From: Viscum album
Taxonomy: Eukaryota; Streptophyta; Magnoliopsida; Santalales; Viscaceae
DNA: 64,000 bases
NCBI GenBank assembly: GCA_963277665.1
Contig: OY728120.1
Span: 424,644,138-424,708,137 of the forward strand
Reading direction: 5' to 3'
The notes beneath the pieces were generated by a model. It was given only the letters and a program-made list of their open reading frames with translations. It did not search any database and had not been told where the DNA came from. Shown in pieces: positions 36,034 through 48,352 of this stretch. The translations under genes were made by a program, and so were the position numbers. The first letter of the stretch is position 1. The number at the start of each line of letters is the position of its first letter.

Positions 36034-36075
36034 TTCGCTTCGTGTAGGTGGAATTCCACACCTATGAACAAGCAA
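36034..36075 (-). promoter_or_regulatory. Relic leader hairpin 1
   Basis: TTGCTT (minus strand, 36075-36070) pairs with AAGC-G-AA (36040-36034) with one bulged base. Inside it TAGGTG/CACCTA pairs around a GTGGAATTCCAC palindrome. That palindrome aligns with the ACGGAATACCGT mini-stem of the long-LTR element with both sides changed together. It is collinear with 7255-7299. Confidence 0.5.
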
Positions 36076-36414
36076 TACTTTCACTACCCATTTGATGTAA
36101 AATAGTGAAGATATTTGTGTTTTTATAATCATAATAACATTTATTTATATTAAAGATATTTAATTTATTATTTTATTATAAATAACATAGATTTATATGA
36201 GGTTAATGAATAAGTAAAAAAAGAAAGTGATCAGTTAAGGGGGTTGGCTCTTCTTTGAAATAACCCCTTTATATCACCTCTTAATGACCCTAAGGTTGGT
36301 ATTTTGGGAAAACGAGAACCTATAAAACATGGATAGAGATATTTTGGAGATATTTGGTATGTTATAGATGATAAAAATGGATAAAATGATGTAAATAAGG
36401 GAGGGTAGGGGTAT

Positions 36415-36424
36415 CCTTTTATAT
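36415..36424 (-). promoter_or_regulatory. LTR TATA box of the truncated gypsy element
   Basis: ATATAAAAGG on the minus strand is followed by ATACCCCTACCCTCCC, the same kind of pyrimidine-rich context as the box at 6911. Confidence 0.65.
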
Positions 36425-37417
36425 CTGGGTGAGAGGACACAATTGGGATTTTTGAAAAGATTAAAATATTATAATGTCATTCCTAAGAAACATTATTACA
36501 AATGGCCATATATTCAAAGGTGGGATAGAATTATGTTTTAAAATATTTCCATCCAATATTATTTAGACAATTTTAATTAAAAAACATACCCTTATATCTT
36601 GGTTTAACCCCCCCCCCCCCCATAAAAATGATTTAACCTTAACCTCGATGACAAATTTTTTCTTTTTTCACTATTCATTATGAGCAAAAATGAAATTTAT
36701 ACTAGTAATGTATTTATAAATTGTTATTCCAATTATGAAATCAATATAATAAATTTTAATTCATGGTAGTGGTAGAAATTAATTTTAAATTAAACCCATA
36801 AAACATGATGAAAATTTATTTTTTAGAAAAAAAATGCTTTCTTAAATATAAAATTTTTTTATACTAAAATCAACAAGAAATTAAATCTAATGAACTTAAT
36901 TATATTTTTAAAAATATTATTGGAATAATTTTACTTTTAAAATAAACTTATCTTTTTGAATTACTGATATAAAAATATATTTTTCCATAAAAATTAGTAT
37001 TTTTCACTATTCACTAAAAATAAATCTTTTCATAAATTTCTAAAAAATCACCCTAAGATAATTTTTTCATGATAATTTAAAAAATTATTCTAATTTTTTT
37101 CTAATAATTTTACTAAAATTGGAAAAATTAATTATACTACTTTTTTCAAAAATAAATAAAATATATTTTTTAGAACAAATGTATTTTTTAAGTATATAAA
37201 TGATTTACTAAAAAATGAGTAATTTTTTATTAATATATTTTTCTATAAAAAAAATTTGAAACTAATAATTAATCTTTATATCGCTAATTTAATGCAAATT
37301 TTATAATGGTATACTATATTACAGTTCATTTAGACTCAGGTTTATGTGTATCACGAGGAATTAAAGAAATTAAATTTATTTGAAGGGAAAAATATCATAA
37401 AATATCGGGTTCTTACA

Positions 37418-38640
37418 GTTAAATAATTAAAATACCCTTGAGTTGAATTCTAAAAAATTTAGTTTTATTATGAAATATAATTTCATTTTGACTTCTTATA
37501 AGATGAGACCGACCCATGCATGATTGGTTTATTATTTATTCAATTTAATTATTTCATTTGAGTTTTTGAATGTAATAATTATTTTATTTTGATTAAACAT
37601 GCATATTTCATCATCCTTTAATTAGTATAATGTCTTTTGTATCCACATTTTATTAATAAGATGTAATTTCACCCCATGATTTCCCCTCGCTAGTGTGTAA
37701 TTATACATTCTAAATATTGAAGGAGTTTGTGGAAAAGTGTCTCAAGTCTAAAGTATGTGTAAAGTAAAAAGTGATGTGAATTAGTGTTTTGGGGACTTCA
37801 ATTTGAGTCATGTATAAAATCAAGTAATTCACCTAGGGTCTAGATTAATTAATTATTCTCTAAATAGATTAACATATAGTTAATGGAACATAATCACTTC
37901 ATTACTTATTTATTTTATCGTACGCATGGTTTATTATTTTCAAAATGTATATTTATTATGTGGGATCACCTAGTATAATAATAAAAAAGAATCCATAGAT
38001 AAAATTAGCATGTTTCGTGAATTTTTTCTATTTATAATACAGTTAGTTTTTTAATTGAGATCACATAGATTAAGCATCTTCAATAAAAAATTATTTCATT
38101 CACCAAGATTAAAATATCAAATCCCTAAAAAAATATCAAGTCACTAAATTTCTTCAATGGATTCAATTTGGAAACATCCTATTGTTTGATCTTCTTATCA
38201 CCCCTAGTTTAGGGTGCCTCTTACTACATGGGAGTTCTTGTAAGAGTGGCGGTTCAACTTAACTAAAGATTAAAACAAAGTAATATTCATAACTATCCTT
38301 TTTGCAACATTAGAGTAAAATAATTGAGATTATTTGTAGAAAATATAACTATACACAATAGATCAAGGAGACATGAGTTTATATGGTTTTCTAGTCAAAA
38401 TCCTTCCATATAATCTTAGAGTAGTATCAATTCCATAGATCATGATATAAATAGATTTTTAAGGATAATTTCAACAAGAAATATCAATAGATTGAGTATT
38501 CATAATCTAATAGTTTAGGGCTACAACGATTAGATAAAATTGTGGGATAAAATTAAAAATAACAATTTGAAAACATTTCCTAGTAATCAAGATAAAGTAT
38601 TAATCTACAAAATATACTAATTTTAAAAAAAATTAAAACC
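37418..38640. other. Unassigned sequence upstream of copia gag (probable copia 5' end)
   Basis: By position this should hold the copia 5' LTR and leader, into which the minus-strand gypsy element may have inserted (flank GTTAA at 37418). No second LTR copy allows the ends to be fixed. GTAAGAGTGGCGGTTCAACTT near 38240 is the only relatively GC-rich block. Confidence 0.4.
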
Positions 38641-40483
38641 ACAAAAAATTCAATTTCCCTAAAATCTATATTGGATAAAGAGAATATTCAGACTGACCTA
38701 ACTTCCAGGAGTGGACAAGGCCCTTATGCATAGTAATACAACAAGAGTTGAATCTTTATGTGTTGGAATCCCAAATTAATTCTATGGTCCCTCGGGAATC
38801 AAAATAGGTGGATAAATATAAATACAATAATCATATGGATGATGTGGTAGATGTCCAGTTCTTCATGTTGTTAGTTATATCTACTAAGTTATATAAAATG
38901 CATTAGGATAATGAATCTTTCTAAATATTGTCTTATAACCAAGATTTGTACCCTCAGAGAACTCACTAATAAAAATATGATATATCCAATGAATTATATA
39001 GATTCAATCTAGCATAAGGGAATTAGATTAGATGACATCTACTCAATATGATTAGGTTCATAGAAAGGCTAGAGTACATGGGGTTCAAACAAAACCAACA
39101 ACTAACAACTGATCTCATTTTATCCTTTTTACATCCTAGATTATCAACTTTCATGGTTAATCGTAATATTAATAACAATAATAAGTCACTCTCTGATTTT
39201 TTTAGATTTAGTTTTCCAATATGATAAGTATAACAATAATTTCAACTCTTTAGTTTTTATATTGAATAAGAAGGTGAATGGAAATGAAAAGTTTTCAAAG
39301 AAACTAATGCACCACTCTTTTAGAAATCCAAAAAAACCAGGGGAGATTAATGAATAGGAGGTAGTCTGCTTTGCATGTGAAAAGAAATTCCACTTGAAGA
39401 ATAATTTCACAGTTGGAAGGAGAATAAAAGTGATTCTTTTACATCAGGTTCATTTATCATTGAATGTAATATATCTATAATTACAATGTGGGTATTTGAT
39501 ACTTCATGTGGCTCATACATTTTTATTTAAAGACTAGAACCAAGTAGATTCAATATAATTAAAAAATATGAGGTGGATCCCTAGGAAGAAAATCGTGTGA
39601 TACTAGATGTGTTAGTTGTGGGAGATTATCATCTCACGTTTCTGAGTATAATAGTTCTTGTAATAAAAAATTTTTATTTTGTTCCATCTTTTACTAGACG
39701 CATAATCTCAGTGTCTAGTTTAGATACTATATGATTTTATTTCATGTTTGGAAATAAATTTATTTTTATTTACAAGGAAAACATATGTTATAGTGTGGCA
39801 CATATTAATAATGGATTGTACATAATTGATATAAAAAATAGAATTTTATAAATTAAAGACAAATACAATGAGAATGGCTCATATCTTAACTACCTCTAGA
39901 AATTATGGACATGTTATATAAATGAAAAGTGTTTAATGAAACTACATCAAAAAATTTATTTAGTCTTTATTGAGTTAAATATGATAGATTAATGTCACAC
40001 TTGATTACAAGGTAAAATGAGCAAAGAACCTTTCAGTGGGAAAGGATAAAGATCCAAATAACAATTTTAATTAGTTCATACTGATGTTGGTGTACTATTT
40101 CTAGTATATTCTAGGGGTTGTTTTTCTTACTTAATTACTTTTTACGATAACTATAGTAGATATGGATATATATACTTAAAAATGTATAAGTAGGATTCCT
40201 TTATAACATTTCAGAAATATTATAATGAATTATAAAATCAACTTGGTAATAATATTAAAAACCTACACTCAATCCATGGTGGGTAATATCTTAACCGTGA
40301 ATTCATCAACCATCTAAAGGAGTGTGCGATACTTTCGCAAATCAATAATCTTTATATAGCTCATCAGATTAGTTTTAGTGAAAGGGTGAATAAGAAATTT
40401 CTTAACATGGCTGGATCGATGATGATTCATGCAACTCTTCCATTATCCATTTGAGGATGTGAACAATAGACTGTGATATATAC
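38641..40483 (+). pseudogene. Ty1/copia gag, pre-integrase and integrase N-terminal half (interrupted)
   Basis: In order, frames shifting. MIRFIERLEYMGFKQNQQL then TTDLILSFL (about 39050-39130) is the copia Gag. A degraded zinc knuckle CFACEKKFHLKNNF lies near 39370 and a WVFDTSCGS protease remnant near 39490. LVHTDVGV, YSRYGYIYL, QLGNNIKNLHS, HLKECAILSQ and MAGSMMIHATLPLS (about 40075-40455) are the copia integrase core. The reading stops at 40483, where a gypsy LTR begins, and continues at 51127 with YTLNQVPTK. Internal stops show decay. Confidence 0.85.
40479..40483. other. Target site duplication (TATAC), left
   Basis: TATAC precedes the LTR end at 40484 and is repeated at 51127-51131 after the other LTR, inside the copia integrase. 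Both flanks encode the same IYT residues. Confidence 0.85.
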
Positions 40484-43288
40484 TATAACAACTCTGCTCT
40501 TTATTACACACTTAAAAAATGATTTATTACATAAACTTGCACTTAATAAAACTATGAGGACCAAGTTTTCTAGTGTCTTTGGGGCTTAGGAACATTACAA
40601 AACAACTCAAAACATAAAATACTACATCTTTATTGAAATCTTCTTTTACATGATCAAAACATTCCTTTGTATTTAACACTACATAGGATAACTTGAGGAT
40701 GTACACAAGAAAGGGGTGATCTATAAACCCCAGTAAGGGATTAAACAAGGAATAACATATATAATACAATATATTTTAGGAAATAGGAATATCAATGGAG
40801 TATAATATAAACTTTAACATAAAGGCATGATATAGCATTATTATCATAACATGGAAATGTGGCAACAATATACAACATGATATTAACATGATCCAAGTCT
40901 CATTAAACATGGATTTACATGATTAAACCCTAATATCACATTAATTAGCATGATTAAACTCTAATTGTACATGTATTATCATGATACTAAACATTACCCA
41001 CTACATTAGAGCGCTACCAGGCTGCACCTTTCCAAAAATCATTTCAATCTCATGCTTAAGTGTGCCACATAGATCATAAAATATATATTCATTCAAAATC
41101 ATCATTTATTCCATGATAAAGTAATGTGTAATAAATAAATTAATTTATATAATAAATAAGTATATTTTCATAAATTTTAATACCCTTTATAGAGAAATGG
41201 TCATGGTATTCACTACATGAAGATTTTGGCATGGAAAACTATGCTGCAATTTTGGCTGCCTAACGACATGACATAAAAATTCATAAAAATGGTTGATGGG
41301 ATATAAATGGGTATATAATTATATATAAATGAAATGTAAATTAATTTGTTCATATAAATACATTCCCTAACAATATTAATTTGTAAATAGAATGTGTAAC
41401 ATAATATAGAAAATTGAAGAAAGAGGAGAAATGAAATAACTCTTACAAAATTTCAGCATGCTAACGGGGGTACATGGGAGGTATTTATGAGAGAGAAATA
41501 GGTTTAAAGTAATAAAAAAATAACAAGGGATGTTTGGGAGAGGTGATAAAACATACCCCATCATTTTTAGTTGAAAACAAAAGGTTTAAACCATATAAAT
41601 AAACATGCATAAAAATGAGAAAGGAAGGAAAGTGAGGATCCCTTACTTGAGTGTGTGACTTCAAAAGATTGAAGAGGGGATTATTGAGATCTTGGGGAAC
41701 CTTGGGTGGATTATAGAGATGGTAGAGAAGTATAGGTGTGTTCTCCATGTATTTCGGCTAAAGAGAATTGGGATATGTGGTGGGTTTATATAGGAAATGA
41801 GAGGGGAATTCTTTAATATTTTACAAACTGAGGTTTTGAAATCTATATAATTAAATATTCAAAACAAAAAACCTTCCCATGGTTTTTTCCGTTGTTTTTT
41901 CAAAATATGAGTACAAAAAATTACTTTATAAGGAAAATTTCTGAACATATTAAAATATTTCCCTTGCTTATGTGGAGGTGACTCACACTTTCAAGGAAAT
42001 GATTTTAAAATCTTAAAATATTATATATATCTTGGAGGATTCACTAAAGATTTATAAAATAAATAATAAAAATATAAAATCACATTATTTTATTTGGAAA
42101 ACATATATTGGGCCTAAAATATCCATTATATTATTTATTACATCATTGTGGGGTCATTATGATGTCATAAAATGCATATTTTATTTATACAGTATTTAAT
42201 TTTTACCCAAAAATTCAATTGCCTCAAAAAATAACAAACAAATCACTGTTTGATAATTTAGACATCTTTATTCCAAAAATAATATTAATTTTATGTAAAT
42301 AATTTTCTAAATATTTAAATTTTCAATTTTGAAATGAAAACCGACATTTATTGAAAATTCATGGGTTTTGACAAAAACAGTTTCAACCCTTAATAAAATT
42401 TACTTGTGACCTCATACAAAAATTATATAATAATTTATTATTCATAAAAGTAATTTGATAATAATATTTTATTAAAATATTAATTATTTTAAAAATTCAA
42501 TAATTCCTTAAAAATAAATTCTTTAAAAATACACTTTTGATTTTATCGTTTAAAGATATTACTCTTATCAAACTGATTATATAATCATTTATAGATAAGT
42601 AACATATATAATCATCATTTATAATAAAATTTTTATAATATTATTAATAAAAACCTCAGTTTAATATAATAATTTATATATTTATCAAAAGTACCATTTT
42701 TACTTAAAGAATCAATTTATCAAAATCATCATTTTTTAAGAAAGACTATTCTCTTAAATGAATTGATGGAACAATACTTTTATTTATATAAAGGTATTAC
42801 ACAATAAGTAACTAATACCTTGATACATAACCCCTTATAAAACCCACATAAGACCTAAGGGTATGGTGTGTGATGGTGACAAACTCTTGGGGTGGCTTGG
42901 ATAACATCACCCGGGTGGTAATTTCTATTAACTTGAACTTCTCCCATAGGAGATTTTGTTCAATCTTAACGTATTGAATCTCATCTTGGGATTAGACAAT
43001 AGTGAAGCCCAATGATGCTACTACTTTTCAAAGATCCAACAAATGAGCTTCATATGGCCTGAGTCTACTGGAGGAGGCCATTATTTCTTTTGTTTGTGTC
43101 GAAAGGATTTGTTCAAAACTTATATTTATATCACTCATGGGATAACTGTTCAACATATATATTATCAATGGTAATGATACTTAATATTCATTTAAACCCA
43201 ATAATAAAAAAAATAGTGCATGTTTTTTCAATATCTATAAGAAATTAAAATAAAGGGAATTTTATTCATAAATTATCAAGTTGTTACA
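40484..43288 (-). repeat. 3' LTR of the minus-strand chromovirus (LTR 'B')
   Basis: Aligns over its length with 48353-51126. A TATA box is visible on the minus strand as TATATAAA at 41785-41792. The downstream blocks TGTGGCACACTTAAGCATGA (about 41070) and GGGTAATGTTTAG (about 41000) are shared with other gypsy LTRs here. I did not find the triple-hairpin array in this LTR. Confidence 0.9.
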
Positions 43289-43335
43289 ACATTCCCCCCT
43301 TCAGAAATTCCTCCCTCGAAATTTCATTTTCCCAC
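43289..43335 (-). promoter_or_regulatory. Polypurine tract and 3' internal signature
   Basis: The minus strand reads AATTTCGAGGGAGGAATTTC, then AAGGGGGGAATGT, directly before the LTR start TGTAACAAC. This matches the signature at 11439-11478. Confidence 0.85.
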
Positions 43336-43735
43336 ACTACAATAGATAAGGGTAACTGTACCTCATCAATTCCTCTGGTTCCCACATTTCTTCTTAAAAC
43401 TTGTGGTTTCTCCCCAATACTTTGATAAGTGGCATCGTCTTATTTAGTAGAAATTTTTTTCTATGATCTAAGATCTTCTTTAGCTTCTATATATAGGCGA
43501 ATTAATTCTCAAATGGTACCAACAATGGATTGAGTACATGTGATGGTTTATGTATGTACTTCCTCAAGAGTGATACATGGAATACATCATGTACTAGAGA
43601 CAGGTTTTATTGGGAGTGCAAATCGATAGGCCACTGCTCTAATGTGATCAAGGATCTCAAAATGTCTGATGTACATTGGACTAAGCTTTCCCTTCTTCCC
43701 AATCTCATAACTCTCTTCCATAGTGATATGTAGAG
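43310..43735 (-). pseudogene. Chromovirus integrase C-terminus and chromodomain region
   Basis: On the minus strand, LVHDVFHVSLLRKYIHKPSH matches the conserved VFHVS.LRKY..DPSH block (about 43590-43540). It is followed by a broken ...YQSIGEKPQVLRRN... region, corresponding to ILDR..K.LR.K of the chromodomain end. Frameshifts are present. Confidence 0.8.
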
Positions 43736-44640
43736 AAAAACCATATCTCCAACATCAAACCCTAGGTCTTATCGATGATTTTCATCATAGATCTTTTGTT
43801 GACTCTAATTAGTTTTAATGTGCTATTGGATGGTCTTAACCATCTTCACCATTTCTTTGACCATTTTTGGTCCTAGAAGTTTTTGCTCCCCAACTTCATC
43901 CCAACAAGCATGTATTATACATGTCTTACAATAATGGGATTCATAAGGATCCATTTATATTCTTGAGTGGATACAGTTTTTGTAAGAGAACTCAACCATA
44001 GGAAGATTTTGATCTCATGCTCAGTTGAAGTACATTGAGAATACTCTCAACATGTCCTCAGGTGGTAGATAATCTTATCAGATTGTCCATCAGTTTATGT
44101 ATGATAAGTTGTGTTAAAGTTTAGATCCGTATTTGGAGTGTGTTGGAGACTCTTCTAGAACATATAGGTGAATATTATATCTAAATTAGATACAATAAAT
44201 AGTGGTACACCATACAGCCTTACCAGTTCTCTAATGTATATTTGTGCCAGTTGATCCAATGAGAAATCTTCTCAAATTTCAATGAAGTGTATAGTCTTTA
44301 TAAGAAGATCCAAGACAATCCAGATAGCATTGTTTCCTTTGGATTTCTTCAAAAGTCCAGTGAAAAATTCCATGGGGATGTTTTCTCATTTTTGTGTCGG
44401 TATGATTAATGGTTTCATTATCCCCTTAGAATTATGTCTCTCAACTTTCACTTACTGATATTCCATGCACTTTGATTTATACTCAGTAATCTCCTTCTTC
44501 ATGTTATCCCATCAATAAATACCTCTAATATCTCGATACATATTTTTGTTTCCTATGTGAATAGGGAAATTCAAACTATGTGCATCATCCAAATGATCTT
44601 CCTTTAACTCCATATTTTATAGAAAACATTGACTTTACCC
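43736..44640 (-). pseudogene. Chromovirus integrase relic
   Basis: Minus-strand motifs in order: MYRDIRGIYWWDNMKKEI (about 44545-44490) as the zinc-binding/linker end, AIWIVLDLLIKTIHF (about 44330-44285), SLDQLAQIYIRELVRLYGVP (about 44265-44205), FNTTYHT.TDGQSDKI (about 44130-44075). These are the gypsy integrase core, with TDGQS intact and PQ lost. Several stops interrupt it. Confidence 0.85.
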
Positions 44641-45300
44641 AAATCTCATAATTTCTTCTTTATTAATATTGAACTCTGAGGATTTCTCTTTTTTTGAAAG
44701 TTTCCACATTCTTCTGAATTCCCACATCATCCTTTTGAGCATCCTTTAACATTTCCAAAAGATATGGTTGAGAAATAATTTGAGAAAGGATTGATGATGT
44801 TACCTTCTTTATGATTCCCACAACCATTTTCATAAAATCTAAGAATATTGGATCATTATCGATTCTCATCAATGAAAGAGTTATTGGATCCTTTATACAT
44901 AGAGCATATTCTACTTTATTCTCTTTTCCTGGATGGTAGTGAATTGATCAGTCATAGTATTTCATCAGATCTAACCATCTTCCTTGGTGCATATTCAACT
45001 CTTTCTATTTGAATATATACTTGAGTCTTTTTGTGATCCATATATATTTTACACTTTTCCCTGAAGAGGTAATGTCACCAAATTTTCAAATAGAAGATTA
45101 CTACAGCCAACTCCAGGTCATGTTTTGGATAATTCAGTTCCTGAACATTCAATTTCCTTAAATAATAGGCAATAACTTTGTCATTTTTCATCAACACATA
45201 GACCAATAACTTCTAAGAATCACTAAATACCTTTAAAATTTCTCCACTTGGAAGTAGTGTGAGCATGGGCATAGTGATAAGCCACATTTTCAACTATATG
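44641..45300 (-). pseudogene. Chromovirus RNase H and RNase H-integrase linker
   Basis: The open stretch 44663-44872 gives ILSQIISQPYLLEMLKDAQK then KDDVGIQKNVETF, the usual linker (...L...I.EAQ..D.EL...). Upstream, YLRKLNVQEL and the WRYYLF-like and YTDHKSL-like positions are badly degraded. The SR.D end lies near 44900. Confidence 0.75.
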
Positions 45301-46180
45301 AATCATTATTCACATTTATCATTCCAATCAAACTTGACTCCCTTCCATTTTTTCTTGGTAAGATGGTTTGGAAATCAAGAAAAATATATCACAAATCGGC
45401 GATAATATCCAGATAACCCAAGGAAGATATGGATATCTTTCATAAAATTTGGCCTCACTCATCCCTAAATTTAATTTATCTTGGAGGGATCCATAGATAT
45501 CTCATTGCTTGTGATGATATTCCCTAAGAATGAGTCTTCCTTCAACCAGAAATCAAACTTTTTTTACTTTTCATAGAGTTTCTCCATTCGCAAGTTCTCT
45601 AGTACATTTCTTAGATACTCTTCTAGATCCACCTTGGTTTTGGAGTACATTAGAATATCATCTATAAATACTATCACAACTTTTTTGAGGTAATCTCTAA
45701 ATACTCTATTCGTCAAGTATATAAATATTTCTGTATAATTAGCGATTTTGAAATGCATTACTATGAATTCATATTGATTGTACCTTGTAAAAAATGTAGT
45801 CTTAGGGATAACCTCCTTATTCACCCGTACATGGTAATATCCCAACCGCAGATCCACCTTGGAAAAGTATTGTGCTCCACATAGCTGATCAAAAAAGTAA
45901 TCAATTCATGTTAAAGGTTACTTGTTCTTTATTTTTATTTTTTTTAACTCATGATAATCAATGAAAAGGATCATTGACCCATCCTTCTTATGGACAAAGA
46001 GGACTGATGAAACATATGGTGAATCATTTCGGTATATGAACCCTTTATTCATATTCTACTATAGTTATTTCTTTCGCTCCTCAAGCTCTACAAATTTTAT
46101 TCTATATGGAGTATTAGATATTTTAAATTCCCTGGGTATGAGATAAATCGATAATTCAACATTAATTCTTGGTGGAATAC
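45301..46180 (-). pseudogene. Chromovirus reverse transcriptase relic
   Basis: The open stretch 45564-45857 reads MDLRLGYYHVRVNKEVIPKT, TTFFTRYNQYEFIVMHFKI, LTNRVFRDYL and VIVFIDDILMYSK. All are canonical gypsy RT motifs with the catalytic IDDI intact. Flanking parts (palm start near 46020, thumb near 45450) are frameshifted, so the enzyme is incomplete. Confidence 0.9.
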
Positions 46181-46299
46181 TAGAAACTTACTCAAGAAAC
46201 ACATCAATGAATTCCATTACAATGGGAATGTCTTCGAGTATGGTTCTTTCTTTAGACTCAGTCATCTGAGTAATATACGTGTTCTCATAGGGAAGTAAT

Positions 46300-46800
46300 A
46301 TCCATGCTTGATATGATAGTGATAAATAATATTCATCCCCCTCCTTATACATGAATAGAATTGGGGGTCAATCCACCATATGGATAGTGATTTCCCTCTC
46401 ATGGAAATTTATGTGGGATCTATATAAGGAAATCCAATCCATGCTAAGAATTACATCAAATTCCACTAGAGGAAGTATGAAGAGTTTAATCAAAATTTTC
46501 AATCCACAAATTGTGATAGGGGAGGATTTATATTCATGGAATTCAATAATTTCCCCATTTTCAATTCTTACTAACATATTTACTCCCATTATTTGTGGTG
46601 GTGTTTAGAATGTTCTACTAAACTTTTAGGATATAAAAGAATGCATAGAACTAGAATCAAAAAGTGAATTTTCTATCCTTTAATTAATAAGTAGGGTACC
46701 TATCACCACTTTTTTGTCAGGATTCACTTCAAGTGTAGTGATAGAAAATCTCTCCCTTACTGCGTTGGAGGTTTTTGGTTGCCTCCAAAAACCCTTGCCT
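46300..46800 (-). pseudogene. Chromovirus protease relic
   Basis: The open stretch 46368-46589 contains NGEIIEFHEYKSS and VEFDVILSMDWISLYRSHI, the conserved C-terminal motif of gypsy retropepsins (FDVILGMDWL). The catalytic-aspartate region upstream (about 46640) is in another frame. Confidence 0.85.
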
Positions 46801-47830
46801 TAGGTAACTTGTTCTCAAAGATCCCTAGTTCTTTGAAGTTTTAACAATGAACAATGAATTGAGGTTCAAATGGATCATTCCTCTCCTATGTCTCAATAGT
46901 GGGTCTTTCTTGTCAGAAATTATTGTCTAGGTTCCCTTCTCTTCCACACCTAAATCATTTCATCATCCCCTTTAGGTAATTTCCGGGGTGCTTCTTTAGG
47001 AACCTTTGGAAAGTGGGGTGCTGGAATTTCTTAGCACCATTGGATTTATCAATCGGACTGCCATAATTAAAGTCCACTTTATACTTATCATCCCTAATGA
47101 TACCCCTAATATTCATAAATTTCTATTTCTAATTTGAGGTCACCTCAGAAAATTTCCTCATAGCTATCGAATTCACAGATCTCTACAGCTTTCTGTAGGC
47201 TTCGTTTATCCCACCAAAGAAACGGTCAACATTGCATTTTGGGTAACTAAAATCGTGGAGGTGTATCATGAAAGCCTTGTAAATTTTTCCTCATACACTC
47301 TGATGATTTTTTCATCTTTTTTATTGATTTCAAGGAAGAACCATACCATCTTAAGTCAGATTGTGTGAGGAAAATATTTATCGAAAAATATTTTTCAGAA
47401 ATCCTTTCATTCCAATTCCTCAATCTCTTCATCATGTTTCATATTTTTTATCAATTCCCACCATTTATTAGCTTCATACTCCATTCAATAATAATCCAAA
47501 AGAACCATCTCCTATTAGTGACATTGAAGGATGGATAATATCTTCTCAATAGATTTGATCTATTGTTTGACGATTGAGGGATCAGATGATCCATTTAATG
47601 TAAGAGGAATTTTCCCCATGAATCTCGCAATTGCAACTTGTTATTTCTTGGGGGGTTGGAAATTCATCTTGACCCATGTTTCTATTCAAAACTTGAGTTA
47701 ACTAAGAGAGTATCGTGACAAATTTTGTTATTCTTGCTCCCATTGGATTGGACATCTCATTAGAATAGTCATCACATTGATCTTCACATCAGTTGTTAGA
47801 CCGACTCCTCTTATTAATGGACATTATCTA
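46801..47830 (-). pseudogene. Chromovirus gag relic
   Basis: The minus strand has a partial zinc knuckle (FRCGREGNLDNNF, about 46960-46920) in which only one CX2C-type cysteine pair side and no histidine remain. The upstream capsid region (47250-47600) includes FFGGINEAYRKL and broken stretches. The start is near 47830. Confidence 0.65.
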
Positions 47831-48338
47831 TAATAAAAGGAAAATTAGTGGTAAGAATTTTAAACTTTTAAAAACATAAGGGGAATCCAATGACAAAAAG
47901 GGATAACTTATAAATTACATTTATTTACTTAACTTATGAATTTATAAGCTTCAATATATGTTATCCTTGATCTATTTACTAACATATATTCTTATGGGAT
48001 TTTTTAATACCCCATTAATAATGGTTCATACTAAGCCTATGAATTTACCAAATCGTATCCCCTGGGAGTTTCGAACCAAGAGTGAAAAAAAAGGCCCATT
48101 TTCATGCACCAGTTCTCATTCGAGTCTAGCTCAAATCGGTGTTTTCTAGTTTTACCCCTAGATACATCTGTGCCAAAGCCACCTCTACTTGTTTATATCC
48201 AGACAGGGATGTATTTTCATGATAAACCACTTACTATATACCCAACAAAATTTAGGGATTATTTTTTTATACTCAGTCTTATCCTTAAGGAATTTTCTAG
48301 AGTTTTATAACCCTAATCCCAGAAATAACTAAACATAT

Positions 48339-48350
48339 CCTCTGATACCA
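48339..48350 (-). promoter_or_regulatory. Primer binding site (initiator methionine tRNA type)
   Basis: The minus strand reads TGGTATCAGAGG, two bases after the LTR end ...TTGTTATA. It matches the PBS at 9303-9314 exactly. Confidence 0.9.
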
Positions 48351-48352
48351 AC

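Larger units (their letters stand above)
30350..37417 (-). mobile_element. Truncated Ty3/gypsy element, minus strand, related to the long-LTR element
   Basis: Read on the minus strand: a 5' LTR (37417 down to about 34050), degraded PBS, gag region, protease, RT and RNase H. It then stops near 30350 before integrase, so the 3' half and 3' LTR are lost. Its LTR start TGTAAGAACCCGATATTTTA resembles TGTAACAGCCCAAGATTTTA of the 5072-15700 element. The LTRs also share the TATA box context, the motif AGGAGGTTCGAACACAT, and a collinear triple hairpin array. It could represent the autonomous lineage behind that element. Confidence 0.8.
34050..37417 (-). repeat. 5' LTR of the truncated gypsy element
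   Basis: The LTR is about 3.37 kb in minus orientation, from TGTAAGAACCCG (37417) to ...GGGGTCATTAAA. Landmarks shared in order with the 5072-9300 LTR: start, TATA box (36415-36424), TTCAAAGAAGAG (about 36240), three hairpins, GGAGGTTCGAACACAT (about 35525), and an AAACATGTTGGGTAATT block (about 34598). A run of 14 C lies at 36608-36621. Confidence 0.75.

Noticed and set aside
40484..43288. Triple hairpin array in the 43 kb chromovirus LTRs
   Set aside because: I looked downstream of the TATA box at 41785 on the minus strand and found no CGTACGTACG-type core or comparable collinear stems.
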